A stretch of 64,000 nucleotides of DNA from Streptomyces sp. CB02923 (GCF_001905005.1 NZ_LWKZ01000009.1:1-64000), one strand, 5' to 3'; numbered from the stretch's first letter, positions 52,837-62,678 are shown. Notes: a model not told the origin generated them from the letters alone. Translations and numbers: made by a program.

Positions 52837-55800
52837 ATGCGGATAGCGGTGCTCGGGCCGGTGCGGGTCTTCGACGGAGAGGGGACGCCGGTCGGTATCG
52901 GGGGCGCGAGACCGCGCATGCTGCTGGGCCGACTGGCGCTGGCGGCGGGCGACATGGTGTCGCCCGACGCGCTCATCGACGGCCTGTGGGGCACGCGCCC
53001 TCCCGCGGACGCGCTCAACTCGCTGCACGCGCTGGTGTACCGGCTGCGCAAAGCCCTGCCCGACGGCCAACTCCTGGAGTCGACCGGGGCGGGCTACCGG
53101 CTCGCGGTGCCCAAGGAGCACGTGGACGTCGCGCGTTTCGAAGCGCTGGCGGCGCGGGGCGAACGCGAGCTCGCCGCGGGGACGCCCCAGGAGGCGGCTG
53201 CCCTGCTCGGCGAGGCTCTCGCACTGTGGCAGGGACCCGCGCTGGCCGATGTGCGGGAGGCTCCGTACGCCGGTCCGGCCGGTGCCAGGCTGGAGGAACT
53301 GCGTACCGCGGCGCTGGAGAACCGCTGCGAGGCGGAGCTGCGGCTCGGCCACCACGCGGGCGTCCTGGCCGACCTGGAGGCGGCCTCCGCGGACCACCCG
53401 CTACGGGAACGGCTGGCCGCGCTGCGCATGCGCGCCCTGCACGCGGCAGGCCGGCAGTCCGACGCGCTGGCCGTGTTCGAGGACGTACGCCGCAGGCTCG
53501 CCGACGAGCTGGGTGTCGACCCCTCGGCCGGGCTCCGCGAGGCCCACCTCGCCGTGCTGCGCGGCGACGAGAAGCCGCCCGCCGCACGGGTCGGGCCGGC
53601 GCCCGGCCGCCTGCCCGCGCGGCTGACCTCGTTCGTCGGCCGGGGCAGCGAAATGGCGCTGCTGGACCGGCTGATGACGGCTTCCCGGCTGGTCACCGTC
53701 GTCGGCCCCGGCGGTGTGGGCAAGACACGGCTGGCCGTGGAGGCGGCGTCCAGGCACCGGGCCCACCGGCAGGGCCGGCTGTGGTTCGTCCCGCTGGCCG
53801 GGGCGAGCGGCCCTGACGGGGTGTTCGACGCGGCACTCGGCACGCTCGGCACACCGAACGCGCCGCGCCCGCCCGGCGACAGCCGTACGGACCCGCTGGA
53901 CCGGGTGGCCGACCTGCTCGGCGGCGGCGAGGCGGTGCTCGTCCTCGACAACTGCGAGCACCTCGTCGACGCCGTCGCGGAGTTCGCGCAGGGCGTGCTC
54001 GAACGGCGGCCGCGGCTGACCGTCCTGGCCACCAGCAGAGAACCGCTGGAGGTCATGGGCGAGACGCTCTGCCGCCTCGGCCCGCTGCCCCTTCCCCGCC
54101 CGGACGCGGAGCCCGCCGAGGCCGCCGCGTCGGCCGCCGTACGGCTCTTCACCGACCGGGCGACGGCCGTCCGGCCCGGCTTCACGCCGGACGCCGCCAC
54201 CCTGGGCGCGGTGGGGGAGGTGGTGCGCAGGCTCGACGGGCTGCCGCTCGCCCTGGAGCTGGCCGCGGCACGGCTGCGGTCGATGAGCGCCGAGCAGATC
54301 GCGCGGCGGCTCGACGACCGGTTCCGCCTGCTGTCCACGGGCAACAGGGCGGCGCAGCCGCGCCAGCGCACCCTGCACGCGGTGATCGGGTGGAGCTGGG
54401 AGCTGCTGACCGGCCAGGAGCGGACGCTGGCACGGCGTCTGGCGGTGTTCCTCGCGCCGACCGGGCCCGAAGCGGTCGAGGCGGTCTGTTCGGACGGGAC
54501 ACTCCCGGCCGGGGACATCCCCTACGTACTCGGTTCGCTGGTCGACAAGTCCCTCGTGGAACGGGCCGGGGACGGCTACCGGATGCTGGAGACCGTACGG
54601 GCCTACGCGGCGGAGCAACTGCTCGGGGCGGGCGAGCGGGACGCGGTCCGGGACCGCCTCGTGCGGCACTTCGCCGACCTGGCCGAGGAGCACGAGCCGC
54701 TGCTGCGCTCCGCCCGGCAGCACCGCTCGTTCGCGCTCTTCGCGGCCGAGTACGACAACCTAGTGTTCGCGCTGCGGACGGCCGTCGACGGACGGGACGC
54801 GGACGCCGCCGCCCGGCTCCTCGGCCCGCTCTACTGGTACTGGAACTCGCTGCGTCACGACGTCCGGGCCGAGGCCCTGGTGGCCGGAGTGTGCGAGCTG
54901 GGCGACGCGCTGCCCGCGGACGCCCGCGCCGCCTTCACCGCGATCCGCCTCCTGACCGGCACCGCCGACCCGGCCCCCGACGCCGGGCGGGTGCGCGCCG
55001 TGATCGAGGACTGCACACGCACCGGCGCGCTGGAGCGCTATCCGATGCTGCTCCTGGTGACCCTTCCGACGGGCCGTCTGCTCGGCCTGGACGAGCTGGT
55101 CGGACGCCTGACGCGGGAGGTGCGCGGACGCCGGGACCGGTGGGCCGTCGCCTGTACGCACCTCGTGGACGCGATCACCCATCACGACCGCGGCGACTGG
55201 GAGGGCCTCGCGAGCGCGACGGCCGGCGCCCTGCGCGAGTTCGAGGCCACGGGCGACGACCTGTGTACGGCGATGGCGCTGGCAGGCGTGGCGCGGGTGC
55301 ACTCCGTCCGCGGAGAACACGGGGAGGCGGTCGCCGCTTACCGGCGCGGGCTCGCCCTCGTACCCCAGGACGAGGTCCAGTACCGGCTCGGGCTGGCCGC
55401 CGAACGGATGCGCGGCGGGGACCTGGAGGGCGCGCGGCACGACATCGAAAGGGCCGAGCAGGCGGCCCGGGAGCGCGGCGACGACCTCCAGCGGATCGCT
55501 GCCCTGGCCTGCCGGTCCGAACTGCACCGCCGTGCCGGTGAGCTGGACAGGGCCGACCAGCTGCTGAACCGGATGGAGCAGCTCGGGCGTGAGGCGTCCC
55601 TGCCCGGCGAGGCGGTGGAGGACTGGACCGCGCCGGCGAGGATGGCGAACCTCCTGGCGGCCGGTGACGCCGTACGGGCGCGCGAGCTGCTGCCCAGGGC
55701 CGTCCGGGCGGCCTTCGCCCACCGGAACATCGCGCCCGCCGCCCAGCAGCTGGCCGGGCTGCTGCTGGCGGAGGGCGACCCGGCGGGCGCGGCCACCGCG

Positions 55801-55983
55801 CTCGGTACGAGCCGGGCCGTCCGCGGCGCCTTCGACGACGGCGACCCGGAGGTGCGCGAACTCGCCGCCGAACTCGCGCGACGGCTCGGCCGGGCGGCGT
55901 ACGGCACGGCGTACGGGCGGGGCGCCGCCATGCCACGGCAGGAGGCGATCGACCACCTGCGCCGGTCGGCCGACGGCCGCTGA
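52837..55983 (+). CDS. AfsR-like SARP regulator with NB-ARC ATPase and TPR domains
   Basis: 1048 aa from ATG 52837 (GTG 52831 is an alternative). OmpR-type winged helix (MRIAVLGPVRVFDGEGTPV ... ALHALVYRLRKAL) and bacterial transcriptional activation domain (about 95-245). An NB-ARC ATPase follows, with Walker A GPGGVGKTR (about 290), Walker B VLVLDNCEHLVD (about 367) and ATSREPLEV. The C-terminal 350 residues are TPR-like helical repeats. This is the layout of AfsR-type regulators of antibiotic production. Targets may include the following serine hydrolase or a distant cluster. Confidence 0.9.
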   Translation: MRIAVLGPVRVFDGEGTPVGIGGARPRMLLGRLALAAGDMVSPDALIDGLWGTRPPADALNSLHALVYRLRKALPDGQLLESTGAGYRLAVPKEHVDVARFEALAARGERELAAGTPQEAAALLGEALALWQGPALADVREAPYAGPAGARLEELRTAALENRCEAELRLGHHAGVLADLEAASADHPLRERLAALRMRALHAAGRQSDALAVFEDVRRRLADELGVDPSAGLREAHLAVLRGDEKPPAARVGPAPGRLPARLTSFVGRGSEMALLDRLMTASRLVTVVGPGGVGKTRLAVEAASRHRAHRQGRLWFVPLAGASGPDGVFDAALGTLGTPNAPRPPGDSRTDPLDRVADLLGGGEAVLVLDNCEHLVDAVAEFAQGVLERRPRLTVLATSREPLEVMGETLCRLGPLPLPRPDAEPAEAAASAAVRLFTDRATAVRPGFTPDAATLGAVGEVVRRLDGLPLALELAAARLRSMSAEQIARRLDDRFRLLSTGNRAAQPRQRTLHAVIGWSWELLTGQERTLARRLAVFLAPTGPEAVEAVCSDGTLPAGDIPYVLGSLVDKSLVERAGDGYRMLETVRAYAAEQLLGAGERDAVRDRLVRHFADLAEEHEPLLRSARQHRSFALFAAEYDNLVFALRTAVDGRDADAAARLLGPLYWYWNSLRHDVRAEALVAGVCELGDALPADARAAFTAIRLLTGTADPAPDAGRVRAVIEDCTRTGALERYPMLLLVTLPTGRLLGLDELVGRLTREVRGRRDRWAVACTHLVDAITHHDRGDWEGLASATAGALREFEATGDDLCTAMALAGVARVHSVRGEHGEAVAAYRRGLALVPQDEVQYRLGLAAERMRGGDLEGARHDIERAEQAARERGDDLQRIAALACRSELHRRAGELDRADQLLNRMEQLGREASLPGEAVEDWTAPARMANLLAAGDAVRARELLPRAVRAAFAHRNIAPAAQQLAGLLLAEGDPAGAATALGTSRAVRGAFDDGDPEVRELAAELARRLGRAAYGTAYGRGAAMPRQEAIDHLRRSADGR

Positions 55984-56121
55984 CAGCAGCGCACCCGGCC
56001 TGTCAGCGCACGATCAGAGCGCTGTCATCGCCGGTCGGCACTGTCGTGTCCGTACCGCAGCAGCGGGCGGACAGCCGGGTCCCACCAGGGGGCCCGCGGC
56101 GCCCGCCGGGAGGAGACCGAC

Positions 56122-57288
56122 ATGACGAACTCCGCGAGCAGCAACCGCGAGCAGATCCAGCAGGCGCTCGACTGGGCGGTGGCCGAGGTGGCCGTGCCCG
56201 GCATCGTCGCCGAGGTCCGGGACGCGGACGGGACGTGGTTCGGCTCCGCGGGCGCCGCCGACCTGGTGTCCGGCCTCCCGCGCCAGGAGGGCGAACACGT
56301 GCACGTCGGCAGCGCCGGCAAGGCGTTCACGGCGGCCACGGTGCTGCAACTGGAGGCCGAGGGACGGCTGAGCATCGAGGACACGGTCGAGCGGTGGCTG
56401 CCCGGCGCGCTGAACGTCAACGGCTACGACGGCAACAAGATCACCATCCGGCACCTGCTCAGCAACACCAGCGGCCTGTTCGTCACCGGACTGGCGCCGG
56501 AACTGTCGAGCCGCTACGCCACCCGCTCCACGTTCGCCGAGCACCGCTTCGACACCTGGACCCTGGACGAACTGCTGGAGCTCACGGTGTCCCAGCCGCC
56601 GATCCACGAGCCGGGCACGGCCTTCGCCTACTCCAACGGCGGCTTCTACCTGGCCGGCATGATCATCGAGAAGGTCACCGGCAACACCTACGCCGAGGAG
56701 GTGGCGCGCACCATCGTCCAGCCCCTCGGCCTGACCCACACCTACGTGCGCCCCGCCGACGAGACCGGCTACCCGGAACCGCACCCGAAGGGGTATTCGA
56801 GCCTGTTCCTGAAGGACGGCGCCGACCCCGCGGCCGTCACCGCCGACAACTGGGAGTCGATGTTCGAGGAGCCCGGCCTCCCGCCCCTCGACGTCACCGA
56901 GTACAACAGCTCCTGGGCCTACGCGGCCGGCAACGTCATCTCCACGACGGGCGAGATGCTCCGGGTGTTCAACGCCTTCGCCTCCGGCAGCCTGCTCCCG
57001 CCGGCCCAGCACCGCGAGATGTGGACCATGCTGTCCACCGAGGGCGGCAACTGGATGCCCCACGCCACGTACGGCCTCGGCGTGTTCGAACTGGACCGGG
57101 CGGTGACCGGCGGCGTGCACCTCCGCGGTATCGGCGGCAGCATGCAGGGTTCCCACCTCGCCGCCGTCGGCACTCCCGACGGCGAGCAGACCATCGTCGT
57201 GCACACCAACACCGAGTTCAAGACCTGGAAGGTCCTGTTCAAGGCCCTGGAGGCGGAGTTCGGCATCCCGCCCGTCCAGGGGCTGTAG
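56122..57288 (+). CDS. Serine hydrolase, class C beta-lactamase family
   Basis: 388 aa from ATG 56122 (GGGAGGAG upstream). Beta-lactamase/esterase fold: SxxK nucleophile in GSAGKAFTAATVL, YxN as YSNGGFYLAGMI, and the late HLRGIGGSMQG region in the place of the KTG-like motif. No signal peptide is seen, so it is probably cytoplasmic. Members hydrolyse esters, peptides or D-amino-acid peptides. It lies 138 bases after the SARP gene and could be its target. Confidence 0.87.
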   Translation: MTNSASSNREQIQQALDWAVAEVAVPGIVAEVRDADGTWFGSAGAADLVSGLPRQEGEHVHVGSAGKAFTAATVLQLEAEGRLSIEDTVERWLPGALNVNGYDGNKITIRHLLSNTSGLFVTGLAPELSSRYATRSTFAEHRFDTWTLDELLELTVSQPPIHEPGTAFAYSNGGFYLAGMIIEKVTGNTYAEEVARTIVQPLGLTHTYVRPADETGYPEPHPKGYSSLFLKDGADPAAVTADNWESMFEEPGLPPLDVTEYNSSWAYAAGNVISTTGEMLRVFNAFASGSLLPPAQHREMWTMLSTEGGNWMPHATYGLGVFELDRAVTGGVHLRGIGGSMQGSHLAAVGTPDGEQTIVVHTNTEFKTWKVLFKALEAEFGIPPVQGL

Positions 57289-57628
57289 CGGCGGGTCCCG
57301 GCCCCGGCTCCGGTCGCGGCTCCGGCCCCGGCTCCGGCCCCGGTCGCGCATGCCGCGGGCCGGGGCCGGCGGGCGTCTTCGGTGCTCGGTGACCGGATGT
57401 TTATGCGATTGATCCTGGTTCCCGTACAACCGTGGGGATGCTCACCCATAAAGGCCGGTTAAATGTCCAGTTTGTTGGCATAGCGCCTTCTTGCCAGGTC
57501 GAGTGTGAAGATCCCTTCCTTTACGGTCGACGGGAGGGCTTCGCGTTTTTCGAGCCGAGCCAGTGCGCCCTGTGCGAGCCCTTTATGCGGCGCCGGTCGG
57601 CAGATGTATGAGCAGGGGAACCCCAAAC
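57289..57628. other. Intergenic region, AT-richer, promoter of the secreted protein gene
   Basis: The left 70 bases are GGCTCCGGCCCC repeats. The rest is unusually AT-rich for this genome (ATGTTTATGCGATTGATCC, CCATAAAGGCCGGTTAAATG, TTTGTTGGCATAGCG) and probably holds the promoter of the gene at 57629. No small gene or structured RNA was recognised. Confidence 0.45.
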
Positions 57629-58102
57629 ATGAAGAACCTCGGTGAACCGAGGATGCGCAAGCGTGCCCGCTGGTGCGCTCTGGGCGCGGCGACGATGATT
57701 GCGTGGACATCGTTCGGAGCGTCGGCGACGGCGGCACCGAACCGGGACAACGTCGAGTTGGCGTGCGGCGGTTCGAAATACAAGTTCACGTTCCACTGGA
57801 GCTCCAGCCTCAACGGTTCGTGGCGGCACCTCGGCTATTCGGAGTGGAACCTCGGATCGGTTCCGCAGGCCGGCACCATCAATGCCTCCGGGCCGCTGAC
57901 GTTCTGCCCGCGCAAGGGCCGCGGATCCGGCCAGAGCATCATGAACAATTCCACCGCGGCCGAGAACGGCCATTCCAAGTACCGCGGTTGGGTCTACTAC
58001 AACAGCGGTTACAAGGGCGCGGTCGACAAGGTCCCCACCTTCTCGTCCATGCGCCTGAAGAAGACGTTCAACAACAACGCGTCGTTCCAGTGGAAGAGCT
58101 GA
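57629..58102 (+). CDS. Small secreted protein of unknown function
   Basis: 157 aa from ATG 57629 (GCAGGGGA upstream; ATG 57608 is an alternative). A signal peptide is clear: RKRARW, a hydrophobic core, and cleavage near ATAAP (about residue 37). The mature part has two Cys (VELACGGSKY and TFCPRKG), probably one disulfide. It is rich in aromatic, Lys and Asn residues (KYKFTFHWSSSLNGSW, YYNSGYKG, FNNNASFQWKS). Codon bias is milder than in its neighbours. I do not recognise the family. It could be an inhibitor, lectin-like or surface protein. It lies just upstream of a lipoprotein/ABC operon. Confidence 0.72.
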   Translation: MKNLGEPRMRKRARWCALGAATMIAWTSFGASATAAPNRDNVELACGGSKYKFTFHWSSSLNGSWRHLGYSEWNLGSVPQAGTINASGPLTFCPRKGRGSGQSIMNNSTAAENGHSKYRGWVYYNSGYKGAVDKVPTFSSMRLKKTFNNNASFQWKS

Positions 58103-58195
58103 ACCGGAACAGCGGGTGATCCCCGGCCGTTCCGCCCCCTTTGCCGTGCAGAGCCGGGGCGGGACGGCTCGACGGGGCTGTGTACCGAGGTAAAA

Positions 58196-59137
58196 ATGGA
58201 GTGTGTAGGCGTGCGACAGGTACTGCGCGTGAGGCCGAAGGGCAGGGCGGTGCTCGCAGCCGCGCTGGTACTGGGCGCGGCGACGGGCTGCTCCTCGGCC
58301 GGGCAAGAGGGCGGCGCAGCGTCGCAGCCGGCACCGGCGAGGAGCTTCGACGCGGCGGATCCCGCGACGTGGACGTTGCCCATCGAGGCGTACCTCCCTT
58401 CCGAAGGGCAGGACCGGCAGGCGGCGAAGGCGAAAGAACTGCTGATCGCCGACTGCATGAAAGACCTCGGTCTCGACTGGAGCCCGGCACCGGATCTCCC
58501 GGACATGGGGCCCAAGACGCTGACCGACTGGCGTTACGGCATTCATGACGCGGCGCTGGCGAAGAAACGCGGCTACAAGCCCGATGCCGCGGAACAGGCC
58601 GCTTATGACAAGGCCATGGAGGCCGGGGCGCTCGACGAAGACGCCGGGAACGGCGGCACGGCCGAGGCCGCGCTGCGCGGCAGCAGAACCGAGATCAACG
58701 GAAAAGCCGTGCCGAAGGGCGGTTGCGCGGGCCGGGCCGCCTCCCGGCTCGGCAGTGACGGGACCGAGTTCTCCGAGGCCGCGCAGCGGATCGGCAACGA
58801 CGCTTTCGTACGGTCGAAGCAGGACCCGAAGGTCGTCGCGGTCTTCCGGGAATGGTCCTCCTGCATGAAGGACAGCGGCTATTCCTACAAGGAGCCCCTG
58901 GACGCCAGCGACGACCCGCGATTCTCCGCACCCGACGTCAGCGGACTGGAGATTTCCACCGCGCTGGCCGACCTCGCATGCCGCAAGCGCCACGCCGTCG
59001 CCAGAACCTGGTTCGACGCCGAGAGCGCACTGCAACAGCAGGCCATCGAGAAGAACGCCGAGAACCTCGACCGGATCAAAAAGAGCCGCGATGCCATGGT
59101 CAAGAAGGCATCGTCCCTTCTCGCCGGAACCGCATGA
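58196..59137 (+). CDS. Lipoprotein of unknown function, first gene of an ABC operon
   Basis: 313 aa from ATG 58196 (GAGG upstream). Lipobox LGAATGC gives a lipid-anchored mature protein. The body is helical and charged, with two Cys about 60 residues apart plus a further CMKD...CRKR set, and repeated KDLGLDWSP / KDSGYSYKEP segments. That suggests a duplicated fold. No known domain was recognised. The stop overlaps the adaptor gene start (ATGA, 59134-59137), so it belongs to the efflux operon and may be an accessory or sensor lipoprotein. Confidence 0.8.
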   Translation: MECVGVRQVLRVRPKGRAVLAAALVLGAATGCSSAGQEGGAASQPAPARSFDAADPATWTLPIEAYLPSEGQDRQAAKAKELLIADCMKDLGLDWSPAPDLPDMGPKTLTDWRYGIHDAALAKKRGYKPDAAEQAAYDKAMEAGALDEDAGNGGTAEAALRGSRTEINGKAVPKGGCAGRAASRLGSDGTEFSEAAQRIGNDAFVRSKQDPKVVAVFREWSSCMKDSGYSYKEPLDASDDPRFSAPDVSGLEISTALADLACRKRHAVARTWFDAESALQQQAIEKNAENLDRIKKSRDAMVKKASSLLAGTA

Positions 59138-60498
59138 GGAAGACAGCCATACGGAAGACGGCCATGCGGAAGGACGTCACTCGGCACGCGGCCGGGGAAC
59201 GCGCCGGGCCGCGTACCGGACTGGCCGGCCGCCGACGGGCGCTGATCGTCGTGGTCACCGGTTCCCTCGCGCTCGGCGCACTGGGGCTGGGAGCCGCCGC
59301 GGTCATCAAATCCCCCGCGCAGGTGGCGGCGGACACCGCGCCCCCGCCCCGGGACACGCTCACCGCGCCGGTGGAACGGCAGCCCCTGTCCCGCACCCTC
59401 GTGACGCGGGGCAGCGTCGTCGCCGCCCAGACCGTCGACATCGCCGCCGGTGACCCGGCGGGCGAGGACACGGGCCGCGCGGTGGTCACCAAGGTGAAGG
59501 CGAAGGCCGGTGATTCCGTGACCGGCGGCCGGGTCCTGCTGGAGGTGTCGGGACGGCCGGTCTTCGCGTTGCCCGGGGCGCTGCCCGCGTACCGGGACCT
59601 GAGGACAGGGGCGCGGGGCGAGGACGTGGCGCAGCTGCAACAGGCGCTGGCCACGGCCGGTCATCCCACGGGAGCCGACCGGGCGGGCGTCTTCGGCGCG
59701 GGCACCCGACGTGCGGTGACGGCGCTGTACGCGGCAGCGGGCTACGAGCCGGTGTCCGACGGCGCCGAGGGCGGCAGCGCCGCCGGAGGCGGGAAGGAGG
59801 GCGCCGCGAAGAACGGGAAGAGCCGCTCCCCGGGGAGCGGAAAGGCGGAGCCGCCGGCCGCCGGTGTCGTGGTGCCGATGTCCGAGGTGGCGTACTTCAA
59901 GGGGCGCACCGCCAGGGTGGATTCGGTCGCGGCCGAGGTCGGCGCGGAAGCGGACGAGAAGCTCATGACCCTCTCCGCGGGCGCGTTGCGGGTCACCGGT
60001 GAGGTGGCGCCGTACGAGAGGGAACTCCTCCGGCCGGGCCGGCAGGTCCGGATCCTCGCGGAGACCACCGGGCGGCAGGCCGTCGGGAAGATCGTCTCCG
60101 TGGCGGGTACGCCGACGGTCCGCAAGGGCGGGTCCGCGGACGGGAGCGGAAGCGACGGGCAGCCGGACGGCGGCGGTTACGCCGTGGAGATCGAGCCGGA
60201 CCGGCCGCTGCCCGCGGACATGGCGCATCAGGACGTACGGCTGACGATCACCGTCGCGTCCACCGGCGGCAAGGTGCTGTCCGTACCCTCGTCGGCGGTC
60301 TCCGCGGGCGCCGACGGGCGGACCACCGTGACGGTGCGGGAGACCGGCGGCGAACACCGCCGCGTCGAGGTACGGGTGGGCATGTCCGGTGACGGCGTCG
60401 TGGAGGTCACCCCGGCCGACGGGGCGAAGCTGACCGAGGGGGAGCAGGTCGTGGTGGGCGTGAGCGCGCGGCGTGGCGCCGGAGAGGACCGGCGATGA
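59134..60498 (+). CDS. Periplasmic adaptor (HlyD/MacA-like) with peptidoglycan-binding domain
   Basis: 454 aa. There is one N-terminal membrane helix (ALIVVVTGSLALGALGLGAAAV). An adaptor core includes ERQPLSRTLVTRGSVVAAQTV, and a PG-binding_1 domain reads TGARGEDVAQLQQALATAGH ... FGAGTRRAVTALYAAAGY (about 155-205). The C-terminal barrel ends TPADGAKLTEGEQVVVGV. Gram-positive MacA-like proteins of this kind link a MacB-type ABC pump to the cell wall. It overlaps both neighbours by four bases. Confidence 0.86.
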   Translation: MRKTAIRKTAMRKDVTRHAAGERAGPRTGLAGRRRALIVVVTGSLALGALGLGAAAVIKSPAQVAADTAPPPRDTLTAPVERQPLSRTLVTRGSVVAAQTVDIAAGDPAGEDTGRAVVTKVKAKAGDSVTGGRVLLEVSGRPVFALPGALPAYRDLRTGARGEDVAQLQQALATAGHPTGADRAGVFGAGTRRAVTALYAAAGYEPVSDGAEGGSAAGGGKEGAAKNGKSRSPGSGKAEPPAAGVVVPMSEVAYFKGRTARVDSVAAEVGAEADEKLMTLSAGALRVTGEVAPYERELLRPGRQVRILAETTGRQAVGKIVSVAGTPTVRKGGSADGSGSDGQPDGGGYAVEIEPDRPLPADMAHQDVRLTITVASTGGKVLSVPSSAVSAGADGRTTVTVRETGGEHRRVEVRVGMSGDGVVEVTPADGAKLTEGEQVVVGVSARRGAGEDRR

Positions 60499-61205
60499 AC
60501 GGCGGCCAAGGCGCCTGCCCCGTGGTGGAATTCCGCGGCGTGGGGCTGACCTACCCCGGACCGCCCCCGGTGGAGGCCCTCAGGGCGTGCGACCTGACGA
60601 TCGGCCGGGGCGAGTACGTGACCGTCGTCGGCCCTTCCGGCTCGGGCAAGTCCACCTTCCTGAACATCGTCGGCCTGCTGGACCTGCCGACGACGGGCCG
60701 CTACCTGCTCGACGGCACCGACGCGGGCGCGGCCAAGGACGCCGAACGTACCGGCCTGCGCGGGACGCGTATCGGATTCGTCTTCCAGGCCTTCCACCTC
60801 CTGCCGCACCGCAGCGCCCGGGAGAACGTGGAGCTGGCGATGCTCTACCGGCGCACCCCGCGCCGCGAGCGCTGTGCGCGTGCCGCGCAGGCGCTGGAGC
60901 GGGTGGGGCTGGCACACCGAGCGGAGGCGCTGCCCACCAGGCTCTCCGGCGGGGAACGCCAACGCGTCGCCATCGCCAGGGCGTTGGTGTCCGGCCCGTC
61001 CCTGCTGCTCTGCGACGAACCCACCGGAAACCTCGACTCCGCGACGGCAGCCGCCCTCCTCGACCTTCTGGACGCCCTGCACCGGGACGGCATGACCCTC
61101 GTGGTGATCACCCACGACGCCCAGGTCGCCGCCCGCGGACAGCGCACCATCACCATCCGCGACGGCGTGCTGACCGACACCTGCCCCACCGGAACCGCCT
61201 CATGA
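60495..61205 (+). CDS. ABC transporter ATP-binding protein, MacB/LolD type
   Basis: 236 aa. Walker A GPSGSGKSTFLN, Q-loop GFVFQAFHLLPHRSARENVELAML, signature LSGGERQRVAIARAL, Walker B LLLCDEPTGNLDS and His switch VVITHDAQVAA. The FQAFHLLP and GNLDS signatures are typical of MacB/LolD-type mechanotransmission pumps. It starts inside the adaptor stop (ATGA) and ends inside the permease start, so subunit synthesis is coupled. Confidence 0.9.
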   Translation: MNGGQGACPVVEFRGVGLTYPGPPPVEALRACDLTIGRGEYVTVVGPSGSGKSTFLNIVGLLDLPTTGRYLLDGTDAGAAKDAERTGLRGTRIGFVFQAFHLLPHRSARENVELAMLYRRTPRRERCARAAQALERVGLAHRAEALPTRLSGGERQRVAIARALVSGPSLLLCDEPTGNLDSATAAALLDLLDALHRDGMTLVVITHDAQVAARGQRTITIRDGVLTDTCPTGTAS

Positions 61206-62482
61206 CCACGACGGAACCCGGCATGACCACGACGGAACCCGGCCCCGCCACAGCCCCTTCGCCGGGCCGCGCCCGCCGCTCGGCCCTCTCCCTGCGCGAC
61301 CTGGTCTCCGAAGCGCTGGCAGGAGTGCTGCAACGTCCCGCCCGCTCCGCGCTGACGGCCCTGGGCACCGTCCTCGGCGTGGGCTCCTTCATCGCGGTGC
61401 TCGGACTGACGGGCACCGCCGCCTCCCAGATCGACGGCCGGTTCAGTGAACTCACCGCCACGGAAGTCACCGTGCAGGACACCGGAGGCACCGACAGCGG
61501 ACACGTCCCCCTGGCCTTCCCCGCCGACGCCGACACCCGCGTGGGCCGGCTCAACGGCGTCACCGCGGCGGGCGTCTGCTGGAAGGTCCGCCTCGCCGCC
61601 GGGCAGGCCGTACGCTCCACCCCGGCCCGCGGCACCGGAAGCACCGCCCAGACCTCGCTGATCGCGGCGTCCCCGGGAGCGCTGCGGGCCGCCGGGCCCT
61701 CCCTGGCCCAGGGGCGCACCTTCGATCCGTACCACGACAGCCACCGCGAACGCGTCGCCGTACTGGGTGCCGCGACCGCTGCCCGCCTGGGCATCACCAC
61801 CGTGGAGACCCGGCCCGCCGTCTTCATCGGGGACACCGCCTTCACGGTCATCGGGATCGTGGACGACCTCGAACGCAAACCCGAACTGCTCATGTCCGTC
61901 CTGGTACCGCGCTCCACCGCCGAGCACCTCTGGGGGCCGCCCGGCGACGAGCGGGCGCACATGCTCATCGCCACGGAACTCGGCGCCGCCCGCCAGGTCG
62001 CCGACGAAGCCCCCACCGCGCTGCGCCCCGAACACCCCGACTACTTCAGGGCCGTACCGCCACCCGACCCCAAGGCCCTGCGCTCGGCCGTGGGCGACGA
62101 CCTCGGGCAGCTCTTCCTCGTGCTGGCCGGAGTGTGCCTGGTGATCGGCAGTGTCGGCATCGCCAACACCACCCTGGTGGCGGTCATGGAACGCACCGGC
62201 GAGATCGGCCTGCGCCGCGCCCTGGGAGCCCGCGGCGTCCACATCACCGCCCAGTTCCTCGCCGAATCCACGGCTCTCGGTCTCCTCGGCGGCCTGATCG
62301 GCACCTCGGCCGGCACGCTCACCGTGGTGCTGGTCTCCGCCGTACGGCAGTGGACACCGGTGATCGACCCGCTGGCGGTCGCCACCGCGCCCGCCCTCGG
62401 CCTGGCCACCGGCCTGCTCGCCGGCCTCTACCCCGCGTGGCGCGCCGCCCGCATTCCACCGGCCGAAGCCCTGCGCCGCTGA
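61202..62482 (+). CDS. ABC transporter permease, MacB type
   Basis: 426 aa. MacB-like topology: one N-terminal helix (ALTALGTVLGVGSFIAVLGLTG), a large extracytoplasmic domain (about 70-310) and three C-terminal helices (LFLVLAGVCLVIGSVGIANTTLVAVMERTGEIGLRRALGARG). ATG 61202 and a second ATG at 61223 lie in an exact 21-bp duplication, so the true N-terminus could be either. It exports or signals about an envelope-active substrate such as an antimicrobial peptide. It is the last gene of the coupled operon. Confidence 0.88.
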   Translation: MTTTEPGMTTTEPGPATAPSPGRARRSALSLRDLVSEALAGVLQRPARSALTALGTVLGVGSFIAVLGLTGTAASQIDGRFSELTATEVTVQDTGGTDSGHVPLAFPADADTRVGRLNGVTAAGVCWKVRLAAGQAVRSTPARGTGSTAQTSLIAASPGALRAAGPSLAQGRTFDPYHDSHRERVAVLGAATAARLGITTVETRPAVFIGDTAFTVIGIVDDLERKPELLMSVLVPRSTAEHLWGPPGDERAHMLIATELGAARQVADEAPTALRPEHPDYFRAVPPPDPKALRSAVGDDLGQLFLVLAGVCLVIGSVGIANTTLVAVMERTGEIGLRRALGARGVHITAQFLAESTALGLLGGLIGTSAGTLTVVLVSAVRQWTPVIDPLAVATAPALGLATGLLAGLYPAWRAARIPPAEALRR

Positions 62483-62678
62483 TCCGGCACCCCGTCCCGC
62501 CCCTGCGACCCCCTCCCTACGCTTTGCTGCTCTCCGCCCCGGCCATGGTGCACCGCGGGCCGTGCCGGCCCCGCCGCCGCACGGCGTCCTTGCGCTGCCC
62601 GCGACCGCCCCCGGCCCGCCCACGATCACCCCGTACGGATACGCCCGCGGCCCGGCCGCGGACAACCAAGGACTTTTT

